The position numbers and the translations under genes are program-made. From positions 1,221,501-1,285,500 of the forward strand of contig NZ_CP004388.1 of assembly GCF_000300235.2 (NCBI RefSeq): a DNA stretch of 64,000 bases. Direction: 5' to 3'. Below are positions 1 to 8,883 of the stretch, piece by piece; the stretch's first letter is position 1; each line of letters starts with the position of its first letter. This DNA comes from Thalassospira xiamenensis M-5 = DSM 17429. Its GTDB lineage: Bacteria > Pseudomonadota > Alphaproteobacteria > Rhodospirillales > Thalassospiraceae. Under the pieces are notes generated by a model, which had not been told where the DNA came from, did not search any database, and was given only the letters and a program-made list of their open reading frames with translations.

Positions 1-698
1 GTCATCCATTCAAGGTCCGAAACCATAAGGTCGGTTGCGGCCTGAAGATACGCACCGCGACGGTCGCAATTGCCATTGGTGCAGGCATCGCCCTTGGCAT
101 AGTCGGTCCATGCGCGTGCACCTGCACCGGCTTTGGTCCCGTTCAGATCCTGACCCCACAGAAGGAATTCAATGGCGTGGTAGCCGGTTGCAACGTTGCT
201 TTCAACGTCGTCAATCTCATGCAGGCTTTCGATCAGTGCGGCATCGATGGTTGATGCATCGATGGTTTCACCGGAAATGCTCAGGCTCGGATTGGCAACG
301 ACATTGGCGGTATAAGCCGGGTTTTCTTCGTTTTCTTCGCCGTAAAGGTCGGTTTCGACATAGTCGATCAGACCTTCGTCAAGCGGCCATGCGTTAACCT
401 TGCCTTCCCAGTCATCAACGATCGCATTGCCGAAACGGTAAACTTCGGTCTGCTGATACGGCACGCGTGAGGCCAGCCATGCGGATTTCGCAGCATCAAA
501 AGTCGCCTGCGACGGATTGGACACCAGCGCATCAACAGCGGTCTGGAGCTGTTTTGCGGTGATGAGCGAATCTTCGTAACCGGCATGTGCAATATCGGCA
601 TAGGTGGTCAGGACGTCTTTTGCGTCCGGCGCGGCATAGGCCTGTGCACCAAGGGTGGTTGCCAGTGCAGCCATCCCGAGAATTTTAACGAATTTCAT
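1..698 (-). CDS. imelysin-family (peptidase M75) iron-regulated protein, partial
   Basis: The gene runs off the left edge, so only the first ~232 residues are present. The product starts MKFVKILGMAALATT with a clear Sec signal peptide ending near AYA, so it is exported. The motif TGYHAIEFLLWGQD matches the GxHxxE imelysin signature, and upstream text (SAWLASRVPYQQTEVYRFG) is typical of the helical N-terminal half. Imelysin proteins are periplasmic or surface proteins tied to iron acquisition; despite the peptidase name most are thought to bind rather than cut. An in-frame ATG lies 12 bp further upstream (710); 698 is chosen because the signal peptide begins there. A Fur-like site lies upstream and the cytochrome b561 gene is divergent. 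Confidence 0.9.
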   Translation of the reverse strand, partial: MKFVKILGMAALATTLGAQAYAAPDAKDVLTTYADIAHAGYEDSLITAKQLQTAVDALVSNPSQATFDAAKSAWLASRVPYQQTEVYRFGNAIVDDWEGKVNAWPLDEGLIDYVETDLYGEENEENPAYTANVVANPSLSISGETIDASTIDAALIESLHEIDDVESNVATGYHAIEFLLWGQDLNGTKAGAGARAWTDYAKGDACTNGNCDRRGAYLQAATDLMVSDLEWM

Positions 699-772
699 AG
701 GAGTTCCCATCTGTCCCTGAAGGTGAGCCAAGGGCATAGCCCGTGATACTTCGGGGTAATTGTTACTGCTTG

Positions 773-787
773 TGATAATGATTTGCA
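773..787. promoter_or_regulatory. Fur-like box
   Basis: TGATAATGATTTGCA matches the 7-1-7 Fur consensus TGATAAT-N-ATTATCA at 12 of 14 positions, with a perfect left half. It sits in the intergenic region between the imelysin gene (start 698) and the cytochrome b561 gene (start 930), where it could control either or both. Iron control fits the imelysin family; binding is inferred. Confidence 0.5.
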
Positions 788-929
788 AACTCGAAATATC
801 TCAACAAGCAGATTTTCCACATTTTTTGCTGTGATAAACGGAATTTGACCTGCACTTTCGGCCGGATCGGGGCATCATCACAATCTTGCATTATTTGCCC
901 GCGCAAAAAGCAGAAAAGGGGACCTGCGT

Positions 930-1634
930 ATGAGCGATCAGATGGAACCGCAAAAAACCGTCCGGCTTTGGGATTTTCCCGTGCGCCTGTTTCACTGGGC
1001 GCTGGTGATCGCGATTGTGACATCCTGGTGGTCCAATCAGGAAGTCATGATCGATATCCATGCGATTTCAGGATACAGCGTGCTCGCACTCGTACTTTTT
1101 CGCATCATCTGGGGATTTGTCGGCAGTTCGAACGCGCGCTTTACCGGTTTTGTCGCCGGACCGCGCAAGGTGATCGGCTATATGCGCAAACTTCCAAACG
1201 GCTCGGCCCGCGACCTGACTTATCCGGGGCATAATCCGGCGGGCGGCTGGATGGTTGTGGTGCTGATCCTGCTCGTGGCGATACAGGCAATAAGCGGCCT
1301 TTTCACCAGCGAGGATACCTTCCTGTTCTTTGACGGTCCGCTGGTTGCCTATGTCAGTTCCGATTTTGCCAGCACGATGAATTTCATTCACCACACCAAT
1401 ATCAATCTGATTTACGCAGCGGTAGCATTGCATGTTCTGGCAGCGATTTTCTATCTGATGATCAAACGCGAAAACCTGATCGGTGCAATGATCACCGGCA
1501 TGCGCAAAGTCCCCGAAAGTGTCGCCACCGGTTTCATGCAAATCCGCTTTGCTTCCCCGGTTCTCGGGATCGCGATTCTCGTGGTTTGTGGTCTGGCGGT
1601 GTGGGGAATGGTTATCATTGCCAGAAGCGGGTGA
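930..1634 (+). CDS. cytochrome b561-family membrane protein
   Basis: A 234-residue protein with four or five hydrophobic spans and the family layout: the first helix carries RLFHWALV, the second follows DIHAISGY, and the third and fourth carry FIHHTNINLIYAAVALH, supplying histidines for two haems. It resembles the b-type diheme subunit of the Ni/Fe-hydrogenase cytochrome b / cytochrome b561 family that moves electrons across the inner membrane. A final C-terminal span (residues ~205-230) is present. A Shine-Dalgarno-like AAAGGGGA precedes the start by ~10 bp. It is divergent from the imelysin gene and may share its iron control. The redox partner cannot be read from the sequence. Confidence 0.85.
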   Translation: MSDQMEPQKTVRLWDFPVRLFHWALVIAIVTSWWSNQEVMIDIHAISGYSVLALVLFRIIWGFVGSSNARFTGFVAGPRKVIGYMRKLPNGSARDLTYPGHNPAGGWMVVVLILLVAIQAISGLFTSEDTFLFFDGPLVAYVSSDFASTMNFIHHTNINLIYAAVALHVLAAIFYLMIKRENLIGAMITGMRKVPESVATGFMQIRFASPVLGIAILVVCGLAVWGMVIIARSG

Positions 1635-1746
1635 AATATTTTATCATATCATCATACTAAATCGGAAAATGTGTTGCGCTGCGGTAAGTTACTGAGTTGA
1701 CCGTCAGAATTCCGCGGGCGTTAAGACCAAAAAACATGATATATAC

Positions 1747-1804
1747 CGAAATTTATGTATCAGTAATTTTGATATAAAACAAATTACTTGATATATAAAT
1801 TTCG
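1747..1804. promoter_or_regulatory. promoter inside a 23-bp imperfect inverted repeat (arabinofuranosidase operon)
   Basis: Arms at 1747-1769 and 1781-1804 are inverted copies of each other differing by one substitution and one indel (each begins or ends with CGAAATTTAT/ATAAATTTCG). Within them lies a -35-like TTGATA (1769-1774), a 17-bp spacer and a -10-like TATATA (1792-1797), about 58 bp before the arabinofuranosidase start. The geometry fits an operator for the ArsR-type regulator encoded at the operon end (inference). Confidence 0.6.
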
Positions 1805-1855
1805 TGTTCCTAGGCTGACCTCATCAAAGAACAAAATACAGGTGAGGAAACAGTC

Positions 1856-3376
1856 ATGCGGGCACGCGCAACCATTCACAGGGACTTTACAATCGCGACT
1901 GTCGACAAGCGGGTTTACGGCTCGTTTCTCGAACATATGGGCCGTGCGGTTTATACTGGTATTTATGAACCCGGCCACGAAACCGCAGATGAAAACGGAT
2001 TCCGTCAGGACACGTTGGAACTGGTGCGTGGGCTTGACGTGCCGATTGTTCGCTATCCGGGGGGAAATTTTGTTTCGGCCTATAACTGGGAAGATGGTAT
2101 CGGTCCGCGCGATCAGCGCCCGACGCGGCTTGATCTGGCGTGGCGGACCCGTGAAACCAACCAGATGGGGGTCAATGAATTCGCCGATTGGGCAAAGCTT
2201 GCCAATACAGAAATGATGCTGGCCATGAATCTCGGGTCGCGCGGGTTGGAAGATGCACGCAACTTCCTTGAATATTGCAACCATCCCGGCGGAACTTATT
2301 GGTCGGACCTGCGCAAGTCCCATGGCTATGCCGATCCGCATGATGTGCGCATCTGGTGCCTTGGCAATGAAATGGATGGTCCTTGGCAGGTCGGTCACAA
2401 GACTGCGCGGGACTATGGACACCTTGCCAACGAGGTTTCCAAGGCCTTCAAATATTTCGATCAGTCACTTGAAACCGTGGTTTGCGGGTCGTCGAATGAC
2501 AAGATGAAAACCTATCCCGAGTGGGAAGCCACGGTGCTTGAAGAAAGCTATGACAGTGTTGATTACATCTCGCTGCACAAATATTTCGGCAACGAGGAAA
2601 AGGACACGCTGAACTATTTCGGCCGTGCCGAAGAACTGGACCGCTATATCGTTACCATCGGCGGCGTGATTGATTACATCAAGGCCAAGAAGCGTTCCAA
2701 AAAGGATGTCAAAATCTGTTTTGATGAATGGAATGTCTGGTATCACGACCGCAAAACCGATGATCAGCGGATCAAGGAATGGGACTGGCCGGTCGCACCG
2801 GCCTTGCTTGAAGAAGTCTATAATTTCGAAGACGCACTTCTGATTGCCAGCCTGCTGAACGTATTCATCCGCCGTTCTGACCGCGTCAAGATTGCCTGCA
2901 TGGCGCAACTTGTGAACGTCATTGCCCCGATTCTGACGCGTGAAGGTGGGCAGGCATGGGCGCAGACGATTTATTATCCCCTGCAGTTCGCATCAAAGCA
3001 CGGGCGGGGCACGGCGCTGAATGTCAGTGTGGATGTCCCGCGCTACGATTGTGATGTATCTCAGGACGTGCCTTATCTCGATGCGTCGGCTGTGCAGGCC
3101 GAAGATGGTAAGTCTGTTACGATATTCCTGATCAATCGCCACCTCGACAGCGACCTTGGTCTTGATCTGTCCCTTGAAGGATTTGGCAAAACGAGGGTGA
3201 TCGAGCATGTCGAGCTGTCCGGTTACAAGCTTGAAGACCGCAATTCGATTGACGTACCGGATACTGTAACTCCGAAAAAGGGCAGCGGTATCGGACTTGA
3301 GGACGGCAAACTTGCCGGAACGCTCAAGCCGCTGTCCTATCACATGATCCGAATTTCTCTTGATGCATCGGCCTGA
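1856..3376 (+). CDS. abfA: alpha-L-arabinofuranosidase, GH51
   Basis: A 506-residue enzyme without signal peptide, so it acts in the cytoplasm on imported arabino-oligosaccharides, releasing terminal L-arabinofuranose. GH51 motifs are complete: RYPGGNF (67-72), the acid/base glutamate E172 in CLGNEMDGPWQ, and the nucleophile E291 in FDEWNVWYH. The C-terminal beta-sandwich (from ~residue 370) ends with LKPLSYHMIRIS. Length equals the family norm. The start has a GAGGA Shine-Dalgarno. It is the first gene of an operon with a complete ABC importer and an ArsR-like regulator, which suggests import of arabinosides followed by hydrolysis inside the cell. Confidence 0.95.
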   Translation: MRARATIHRDFTIATVDKRVYGSFLEHMGRAVYTGIYEPGHETADENGFRQDTLELVRGLDVPIVRYPGGNFVSAYNWEDGIGPRDQRPTRLDLAWRTRETNQMGVNEFADWAKLANTEMMLAMNLGSRGLEDARNFLEYCNHPGGTYWSDLRKSHGYADPHDVRIWCLGNEMDGPWQVGHKTARDYGHLANEVSKAFKYFDQSLETVVCGSSNDKMKTYPEWEATVLEESYDSVDYISLHKYFGNEEKDTLNYFGRAEELDRYIVTIGGVIDYIKAKKRSKKDVKICFDEWNVWYHDRKTDDQRIKEWDWPVAPALLEEVYNFEDALLIASLLNVFIRRSDRVKIACMAQLVNVIAPILTREGGQAWAQTIYYPLQFASKHGRGTALNVSVDVPRYDCDVSQDVPYLDASAVQAEDGKSVTIFLINRHLDSDLGLDLSLEGFGKTRVIEHVELSGYKLEDRNSIDVPDTVTPKKGSGIGLEDGKLAGTLKPLSYHMIRISLDASA

Positions 3377-3448
3377 TGGTTACGGGCTGGCCGGAAGTGC
3401 CTGTCAGCCCGCCATCATGTCGGGTTCAGACTTGGGAGGATTACGGAA

Positions 3449-4561
3449 ATGTCCGGTGTTACGCTGAGCAATATCAAAAAGGCCTTCGGGCCGGTCGAAG
3501 TTATCCATGATGTGAATATCTCGATCGAACAGGGCGAGTTCGTCGTCTTTGTCGGTCCGTCGGGCTGTGGGAAATCCACGCTGTTGCGAATGATTGCCGG
3601 ATTGGAAGAAACGACAGGCGGCGTCATCAATATCGAAGGGCAGGATGTCACCCATCAGGAAGCCGCCAAGCGCGGCGTATCGATGGTATTTCAGTCTTAT
3701 GCGCTCTATCCGCATCTGACGGTTTACGACAATATGGCCTTCAGCCTGCAAATTGCCCGTCGTCCAAAGGATGAAATCCGGGCCAAGGTCGAAGAAGCAG
3801 CACGCATTCTGCAACTTGATCAGCATCTGGACCGCAAACCATCGCAGCTTTCCGGCGGACAGCGCCAGCGCGTTGCCATCGGACGTGCCATTGTGCGTCA
3901 GCCAAAGGTCTTTTTGTTCGACGAACCTTTATCCAACCTTGATGCCGAATTGCGCGTTCAGATGCGCATGGAAATCGCCCGTCTACACAATCAGATCGGG
4001 GCGACGATGATTTATGTCACCCACGATCAGGTCGAAGCCATGACGCTCGCCGACAAGATCGTGGTGCTGAAATCGGGCGTCGTGCAGCAGATCGGGTCGC
4101 CTCTTGATCTTTACGATAATCCCGACAACCAGTTCGTTGCCGGTTTCATTGGTTCGCCGAAAATGAACTTCCTGACCGGCACTGTCGCCAAATCAAAGAG
4201 CGGCACATCGGACGCTGTTGATATCCGATTGGATGAAGCCCCAAACAGTATCGTTTCGCTGACCCTTTCCGGACCAGTGCCAAAAGTCGGTACTGCCGTC
4301 ACGCTGGGCATCCGTCCGGAAAATATCGAAACCGGTAACGTGACAGACGCGGATGGGCGCGCCGCGGAACTAACGCTTAAAACCGAATTTACCGAAGAAC
4401 TCGGCGGGGTCAGCTACGTCCACAGCCTGACCGAAAGTGGCGTGCGCGTAACAATCGAGCGCCGGTCGGATCGCAATCATATCGCACAGGATCACATATC
4501 GGCGCGCTTGCCGACACGTCACCTGTTTCTGTTCGATGCCGATGGTGCGCGCCTGCGATAA
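3449..4561 (+). CDS. sugar ABC transporter ATP-binding protein (UgpC/MsmK/MalK type)
   Basis: A 370-residue CUT1-type ATPase: Walker [10 protein letters not shown] (36-44), signature LSGGQRQRV (134-142), Walker B FLFDEP (155-160) followed by LSNLD, and a THDQ switch histidine. The C-terminal third (from ~240) is the MOI/TOBE-like regulatory region (GIRPEN). It would energise the two permeases encoded just downstream. ATPases of this type often serve several importers; a second copy is encoded at 23268. Its position directly after abfA points to arabinoside import. Confidence 0.93.
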   Translation: MSGVTLSNIKKAFGPVEVIHDVNISIEQGEFVVFVGPSGCGKSTLLRMIAGLEETTGGVINIEGQDVTHQEAAKRGVSMVFQSYALYPHLTVYDNMAFSLQIARRPKDEIRAKVEEAARILQLDQHLDRKPSQLSGGQRQRVAIGRAIVRQPKVFLFDEPLSNLDAELRVQMRMEIARLHNQIGATMIYVTHDQVEAMTLADKIVVLKSGVVQQIGSPLDLYDNPDNQFVAGFIGSPKMNFLTGTVAKSKSGTSDAVDIRLDEAPNSIVSLTLSGPVPKVGTAVTLGIRPENIETGNVTDADGRAAELTLKTEFTEELGGVSYVHSLTESGVRVTIERRSDRNHIAQDHISARLPTRHLFLFDADGARLR

Positions 4562-4673
4562 CGCCGCAGCCCACCGGACTACAGTCGCCCGAAACGGGAT
4601 GCAATCATAACAAGAAACCTGTCAGGGCATTTCAGGTCGGGTCTCATCACCCGGCGAACGAGGAGGAAACGTC

Positions 4674-5945
4674 GTGAAACATTTCATCAAGGCCGGTCTT
4701 TCGGCCGTTATCCTGATAAGCGGTTCTGCCGTCGCCAACGCCCAGACCCAGATTACCTGGTGGGATTTCCTTGAAGGCGGCGATGGCGTGCGTATGAAGG
4801 CACTGATCAAGGAATTCAACGAAACCCATCCGGATATCAATATCAGTTCAACCACACTGGAATGGGGCGTTCCGTTCTATACCAAGGTTCAAACCGCAAC
4901 CGCGGTGGGTCAGCAACCCGATATCATGACCTATCACCTGTCGCGTTTCCCGCTGGCCGTGCCGCAGGGGCAGTTACGTCCGATCAGTGATGATGAGCTG
5001 ACCGACGCCGGGCTGTCGCCCGATGATTATTTCCCTTCAAGCTTCAACGCAGCCAAGGTTGGTGATCAGCTTTATGGCCTGCCGTTCGATATCCATTCCA
5101 TCGTTCTTTATTACAATAAGGACGCTCTTGATAAGGCCGGCCTGCTTGGTGAGGACGGCAAACCAAAAGGGCTGGACGGGCTTGAAAACTTCAACGCGGC
5201 CCTTGCCAAACTTGAAGAATCCGGGGTCGAGGTTCCGCTGTCTCTGCATACGGATGAAGGCGGATCAATGTGGCGTGTATTCTATACGCTGCTTGCCCAG
5301 CAAGGCGCCCCATTTATCGAAGATGGCGAAATCCTCCCCGGTGATGCGGGGCTAAAGGCGCTGAATGCGATGACCAATTGGGTGGCATCGGGTTATTCGC
5401 CAGAGCTGATTTCCTACGAGGCATCCATTGCGCTGTTCACATCGGGTCGTGCCGCCATGCATATCAATGGTGTATGGGAAGTCCCGACAATGAAGGATCT
5501 GGCCAAGAACGGCGATCTTGGTTTCGAATGGGGTGCCATTCAGATCCCCGTTCTGATGGATCAAAAAGCGACATGGGCAGATTCTCATGCCTTTGCCATC
5601 CCGCACAGCGAAGCCAATCCGATTTCGGCTGAGAAGGTCAAAACGGTTCTGCAGATCATCGCTTGGATGAACGAACACAGCCTTTCATGGGCTGATGCCG
5701 GGCATATACCGGCTTTCAAGGCGGTTGCCGAAAGCGACGAGTTCAAGAAAATGGAACCGAATGCGACCTATTCCGCACTTGCTGAAACCGCTGTTTTCGA
5801 TCCTGAAATCTCGATTGCCGGTGTCGCCGGGCCGATTTACGAAGCCACGCAGAATTTCATTGTTCCTGCACTCAACGGGCAGCTCGACCCCGAAGATGCG
5901 CTGGACATGGTGCGTGACGAACTCCAGGGCCTGGAACTTAACTGA
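4674..5945 (+). CDS. ABC sugar-binding protein (family 1), arabinofuranoside operon
   Basis: A 423-residue periplasmic binding protein with signal peptide (cleavage near residue 22, ANA/Q) and the SBP_bac_1 fold signatures: ITWWDFLEGGDG at the mature N-terminus, VGQQPDIMTYHL, LPFDIHSIVLYYNKD and a C-terminal YEATQNFI region. A strong GAGGAGGA Shine-Dalgarno precedes the start. Its ligand is not provable from sequence; linkage to the GH51 enzyme suggests arabinose-containing oligosaccharides. A hairpin after the stop separates it from the permease genes, a common way to raise binding-protein mRNA over permease mRNA. Confidence 0.92.
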   Translation: MKHFIKAGLSAVILISGSAVANAQTQITWWDFLEGGDGVRMKALIKEFNETHPDINISSTTLEWGVPFYTKVQTATAVGQQPDIMTYHLSRFPLAVPQGQLRPISDDELTDAGLSPDDYFPSSFNAAKVGDQLYGLPFDIHSIVLYYNKDALDKAGLLGEDGKPKGLDGLENFNAALAKLEESGVEVPLSLHTDEGGSMWRVFYTLLAQQGAPFIEDGEILPGDAGLKALNAMTNWVASGYSPELISYEASIALFTSGRAAMHINGVWEVPTMKDLAKNGDLGFEWGAIQIPVLMDQKATWADSHAFAIPHSEANPISAEKVKTVLQIIAWMNEHSLSWADAGHIPAFKAVAESDEFKKMEPNATYSALAETAVFDPEISIAGVAGPIYEATQNFIVPALNGQLDPEDALDMVRDELQGLELN

Positions 5946-5962
5946 TCATCGGTGACGGTGGT

Positions 5963-5988
5963 GGCTGGCATTCCTCCCTTTGCCAGCC
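5963..5988 (+). other. intercistronic hairpin after binding-protein gene
   Basis: GGCTGGCA (5963-5970) pairs with TGCCAGCC (5981-5988) around a 10-nt loop, with further imperfect pairing outside. There is no T-tract, so it is more likely an mRNA-stabilising or attenuating hairpin than a full terminator. Confidence 0.5.
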
Positions 5989-6038
5989 ATCGCTGCCGGT
6001 GATCCCTTGCGTGACTTTCATGGCTATGGGGCGCATCA

Positions 6039-6914
6039 ATGCGATTGAAATCCCGAAACAGAACAGTAACGGCCTTGCTGCTGATTGCGCCATTTGTGAT
6101 CTGCTATCTCGTGGTCTTTGCCTATCCGGTTTACAAAATGTTCGCGATGAGCTTTACCGACGCGCCCTTGATCGGTGAAGGTGAATGGATCGGGTTCGAT
6201 AATTATATCCGGATGTTCGAACACAAGCTGTTCTACACCTCGGTTTATAACACGCTTTATTTCGTGTTGCTGACGGTGGTGCCCAATACTCTGATCGGGC
6301 TTGGCATTGCGATGATGGTCGTCCGGTTGAAGGGCTGGATACAGGCAGGCATTCTGGTGCTGTTTTTCATGCCCTATATTCTGCCGGTGACGGTCGTGAC
6401 ACAAATCTGGCAGTGGATTCTTGATCAGCAGTTCGGGGTCGTTCAGCCCCTGATCGAAGCCGTCGTCGGCCGCCGTATCAGTGTATTCCGTGATCCGGTA
6501 TGGGCAATGCCGATGGTTGCACTCGTGACCATATGGTGGACCAACGGGTTCAATGTGTTGCTGTTCATTTCAGCCCTGCGCAATATTCCCGACGATTACT
6601 ACGAAGCCGCATCGCTTGATGGCGCGAGCCGTTTGCAGCAGTTCCGTCGTATCACGTGGCCTTTGCTATGGCCGGTGACCGCGCTGGTTCTTACCCTGCA
6701 ACTGATCCTGCAGCTCAAGATTTTCGATCAGATTTACCTGATGACACAAGGCGGGCCGTTCAATTCGACCTATGTGTTGTTGCAACTTGTCTATCGCGAG
6801 GCGTTCGGGCGCAATCAGGGCGGTTACGCCTCGGCGGTTGCGGTGGCGTTGTTTGTCATCATCGTGGCGGTGTCGGTTCTGCAATATCAGTTGCTTAAAG
6901 CGCGGGGGAAATAA
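6039..6914 (+). CDS. sugar ABC transporter permease (MalF/UgpA-like)
   Basis: A 291-residue inner-membrane protein with six predicted spans and the binding-protein-dependent transport loop EAASLDGASRLQQFRRITWPLLWP (EAA motif, residues ~188-211) that docks on the ATPase. It begins TALLLIAPFVICYLVV as first span. It pairs with the next gene, whose ATG overlaps this stop codon by one base, giving translational coupling. Together with the preceding binding protein and ATPase it forms a complete CUT1 importer. Confidence 0.92.
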   Translation: MRLKSRNRTVTALLLIAPFVICYLVVFAYPVYKMFAMSFTDAPLIGEGEWIGFDNYIRMFEHKLFYTSVYNTLYFVLLTVVPNTLIGLGIAMMVVRLKGWIQAGILVLFFMPYILPVTVVTQIWQWILDQQFGVVQPLIEAVVGRRISVFRDPVWAMPMVALVTIWWTNGFNVLLFISALRNIPDDYYEAASLDGASRLQQFRRITWPLLWPVTALVLTLQLILQLKIFDQIYLMTQGGPFNSTYVLLQLVYREAFGRNQGGYASAVAVALFVIIVAVSVLQYQLLKARGK

Positions 6915-7741
6915 TGATGGGACGCATTTCGCCAAGCAACATCCTGCTTCTGGTCTTTACCCTGATCGCAGCCTGTGCATGGGCATTCCCGCTTTACTGG
7001 GCGATTGTCACATCGCTGAAGCCGGAACCGGAAGTCGTTGGCAGTCTCTCGTTCTGGCCGCAGACATTCGATATTTCTTCCTATGCCTTTGCGTTATTCG
7101 ATACAAATCTTGTGCGCTGGTACATCAATTCCATCGGGACATCGGTCCTGATTACAGGCATCGTCATCATGATCAGCATGATGTGTGGTTATGCCCTGTC
7201 ACAACTGGTCTTTCCTGGTCGTCGCGTGCTTTTTCTGGTGGTGCTGGGAAGTTTTATGGTGCCATCACAGGCACTCGTGGTATCGCAATTCGTGCTGATG
7301 CATAAATTCGGCATGGTCAATACGTGGGGCGGGATCATCCTGCCGCAGGTGATCATTCCGGTGGTTGTGATTGTTTATAAACAGTTTTTTGACTCTGTGC
7401 CCCGTGAACTGCGCGAGGCTGCCAAACTTGATGGTTGCGGCGAATTCCAGATTCTGTTCAAGCTTTATCTGCCGTTGAATTGGGGGATTACAGCAGCACT
7501 TTCGATCATCACCTTTATCATGTCCTGGAACAACTTCCTGTGGCCGTTTCTTGTTACCACCTCCGAAGAAATGATGACGGTTACTGTCGGTATTACGCAG
7601 GTCGGTGATTCGTTCGGCGTCCAGTATGCGCGTGATATGGCGGTTGCCGTGATGGCAGCGATGCCAGTGGCTGTTGCATATCTGGTTTTCCAGCGCCGCG
7701 TGACGCAGGCGATCATGTTGTCATCGGGGATCAAGGGATAA
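6914..7741 (+). CDS. sugar ABC transporter permease (MalG/UgpE-like)
   Basis: A 275-residue permease with six hydrophobic spans; the EAA loop is REAAKLDGCGEFQILFKLYLPL. The protein ends LSSGIKG, the VxGxxKG-type tail usual for MalG-class permeases. It starts within the stop codon of the partner permease. It completes the importer of the arabinofuranoside operon. Confidence 0.92.
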   Translation: MMGRISPSNILLLVFTLIAACAWAFPLYWAIVTSLKPEPEVVGSLSFWPQTFDISSYAFALFDTNLVRWYINSIGTSVLITGIVIMISMMCGYALSQLVFPGRRVLFLVVLGSFMVPSQALVVSQFVLMHKFGMVNTWGGIILPQVIIPVVVIVYKQFFDSVPRELREAAKLDGCGEFQILFKLYLPLNWGITAALSIITFIMSWNNFLWPFLVTTSEEMMTVTVGITQVGDSFGVQYARDMAVAVMAAMPVAVAYLVFQRRVTQAIMLSSGIKG

Positions 7742-7829
7742 GTTGGCCGTCGCCATTCCTGGCTATATGTACAGTCCGCATATGCATTGGCCGATGGATC
7801 GGAAAAGCTGAAGGGAACAATAAAAAGTC

Positions 7830-8753
7830 ATGCAGACAAAATTACTGACAGTCGATCCGGTGAAAGACGCCGACATTGTTCAGGGGCTGGCATCGAAAAC
7901 CAGGATTGATATCCTGTATCTTCTGCGCAAACACGGCCCGCAAAATGTCAATGAAATCGCCGACATGATGGGATTGCCGCAATCGACTGTTGCAACCAAT
8001 ATCAAGACGCTTGAAAAGGCCGGATTGGTTGAAACCCAGACCATGAAGGCCAAGAAGGGCAATCAGAAAGTCTGTTCGGCAGCTTACAGTGAAATCTATA
8101 TCCGCTTTGATGCGGATAAAACCAGCTCGGACGATGATCGGGTTGTCGTGAGTATGCCAATTGGCCTGTTCACCGAATTTGATGTGGGGCCACCTTGTGG
8201 GATGTGTTCGATTGAACGGATTATTGGTGTGCTTGATGTGCCCAATGTGTTTCTGGACCCGCAACGGATGCAGGCGGCCCTTCTATGGTTCACGCGCGGA
8301 CATGTCGAATACAAATTCCCCAACAATGCCAAGGTCACCGGACGGTTGCCAAAGCGGATCGAGATCACTGCCGAGGTTAGTTCGGAAACCCCGGAAACCA
8401 ACGCCGAATGGCCATCGGATATTTCGATCTGGATCAATGGGGTCAATGTCGGCATATGGACTTCACCCGGCGATTTCGGTGATCGGCGTGGCCTGTATTC
8501 CCCCGGTTGGTGGAAGCTGGAAGGATCGCAATATGGTCAGCTCAAGACCTGGGTGATCGATGAAAAGGGTACTTGGATCGACGGGCAGAAGATTTCCGAT
8601 CAAACGATCCATACGCTGGAAATCATGGATCATCACTCGATCCGGTTCCGGATCGGGGTTGATGACAACGCCAAAAATCCGGGCGGGGTAAATATCTTTG
8701 GTCGCGGGTTTGGCGACCATGATCAGGATATTACCATGACCCTTTATTTTTAG
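7830..8753 (+). CDS. ArsR-type HTH regulator with a long C-terminal domain
   Basis: A 307-residue protein. Residues ~20-80 form a winged helix-turn-helix of the ArsR kind (ASKTRIDILYLLRKHGPQNVNEIADMMGLPQS). The remaining ~200 residues are not an ordinary ArsR metal-sensing tail: they contain a CGMC motif at ~118-121 followed by ERIIGVLDVP, and a beta-rich, tryptophan-rich segment (WINGVNVGIWTSPGDFGDRRG) resembling a carbohydrate-binding sandwich. As the last gene of the arabinofuranosidase/ABC operon it probably senses the imported sugar or a breakdown product and controls the inverted-repeat promoter at 1747-1804. Ligand and mode (repressor or activator) are inference. Confidence 0.75.
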   Translation: MQTKLLTVDPVKDADIVQGLASKTRIDILYLLRKHGPQNVNEIADMMGLPQSTVATNIKTLEKAGLVETQTMKAKKGNQKVCSAAYSEIYIRFDADKTSSDDDRVVVSMPIGLFTEFDVGPPCGMCSIERIIGVLDVPNVFLDPQRMQAALLWFTRGHVEYKFPNNAKVTGRLPKRIEITAEVSSETPETNAEWPSDISIWINGVNVGIWTSPGDFGDRRGLYSPGWWKLEGSQYGQLKTWVIDEKGTWIDGQKISDQTIHTLEIMDHHSIRFRIGVDDNAKNPGGVNIFGRGFGDHDQDITMTLYF

Positions 8754-8778
8754 GCTCGGCATCGCGGGTTAAAGAAAT

Positions 8779-8846
8779 CCCCGAAAGGCTTTTCCTGTCG
8801 TGCTGCCGGGGGAGGGCAGCAGGGGGGGAGACAGGGCCTTTCGGGG
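8779..8846. terminator. large nested hairpin between convergent genes
   Basis: CCCCGAAAGGC (8779-8789) pairs with GCCTTTCGGGG (8836-8846); inside are CCTGTC/GACAGG and a GTGCTGCC/GGCAGCA pair. It lies between the ArsR-type gene (+) and the cytochrome c gene (-) and could stop transcription from both sides, although no long T-tract follows. Confidence 0.5.
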
Positions 8847-8883
8847 ATGTCCGAGCTTGCTCGTGCCCGGTATCTTCGATCTG

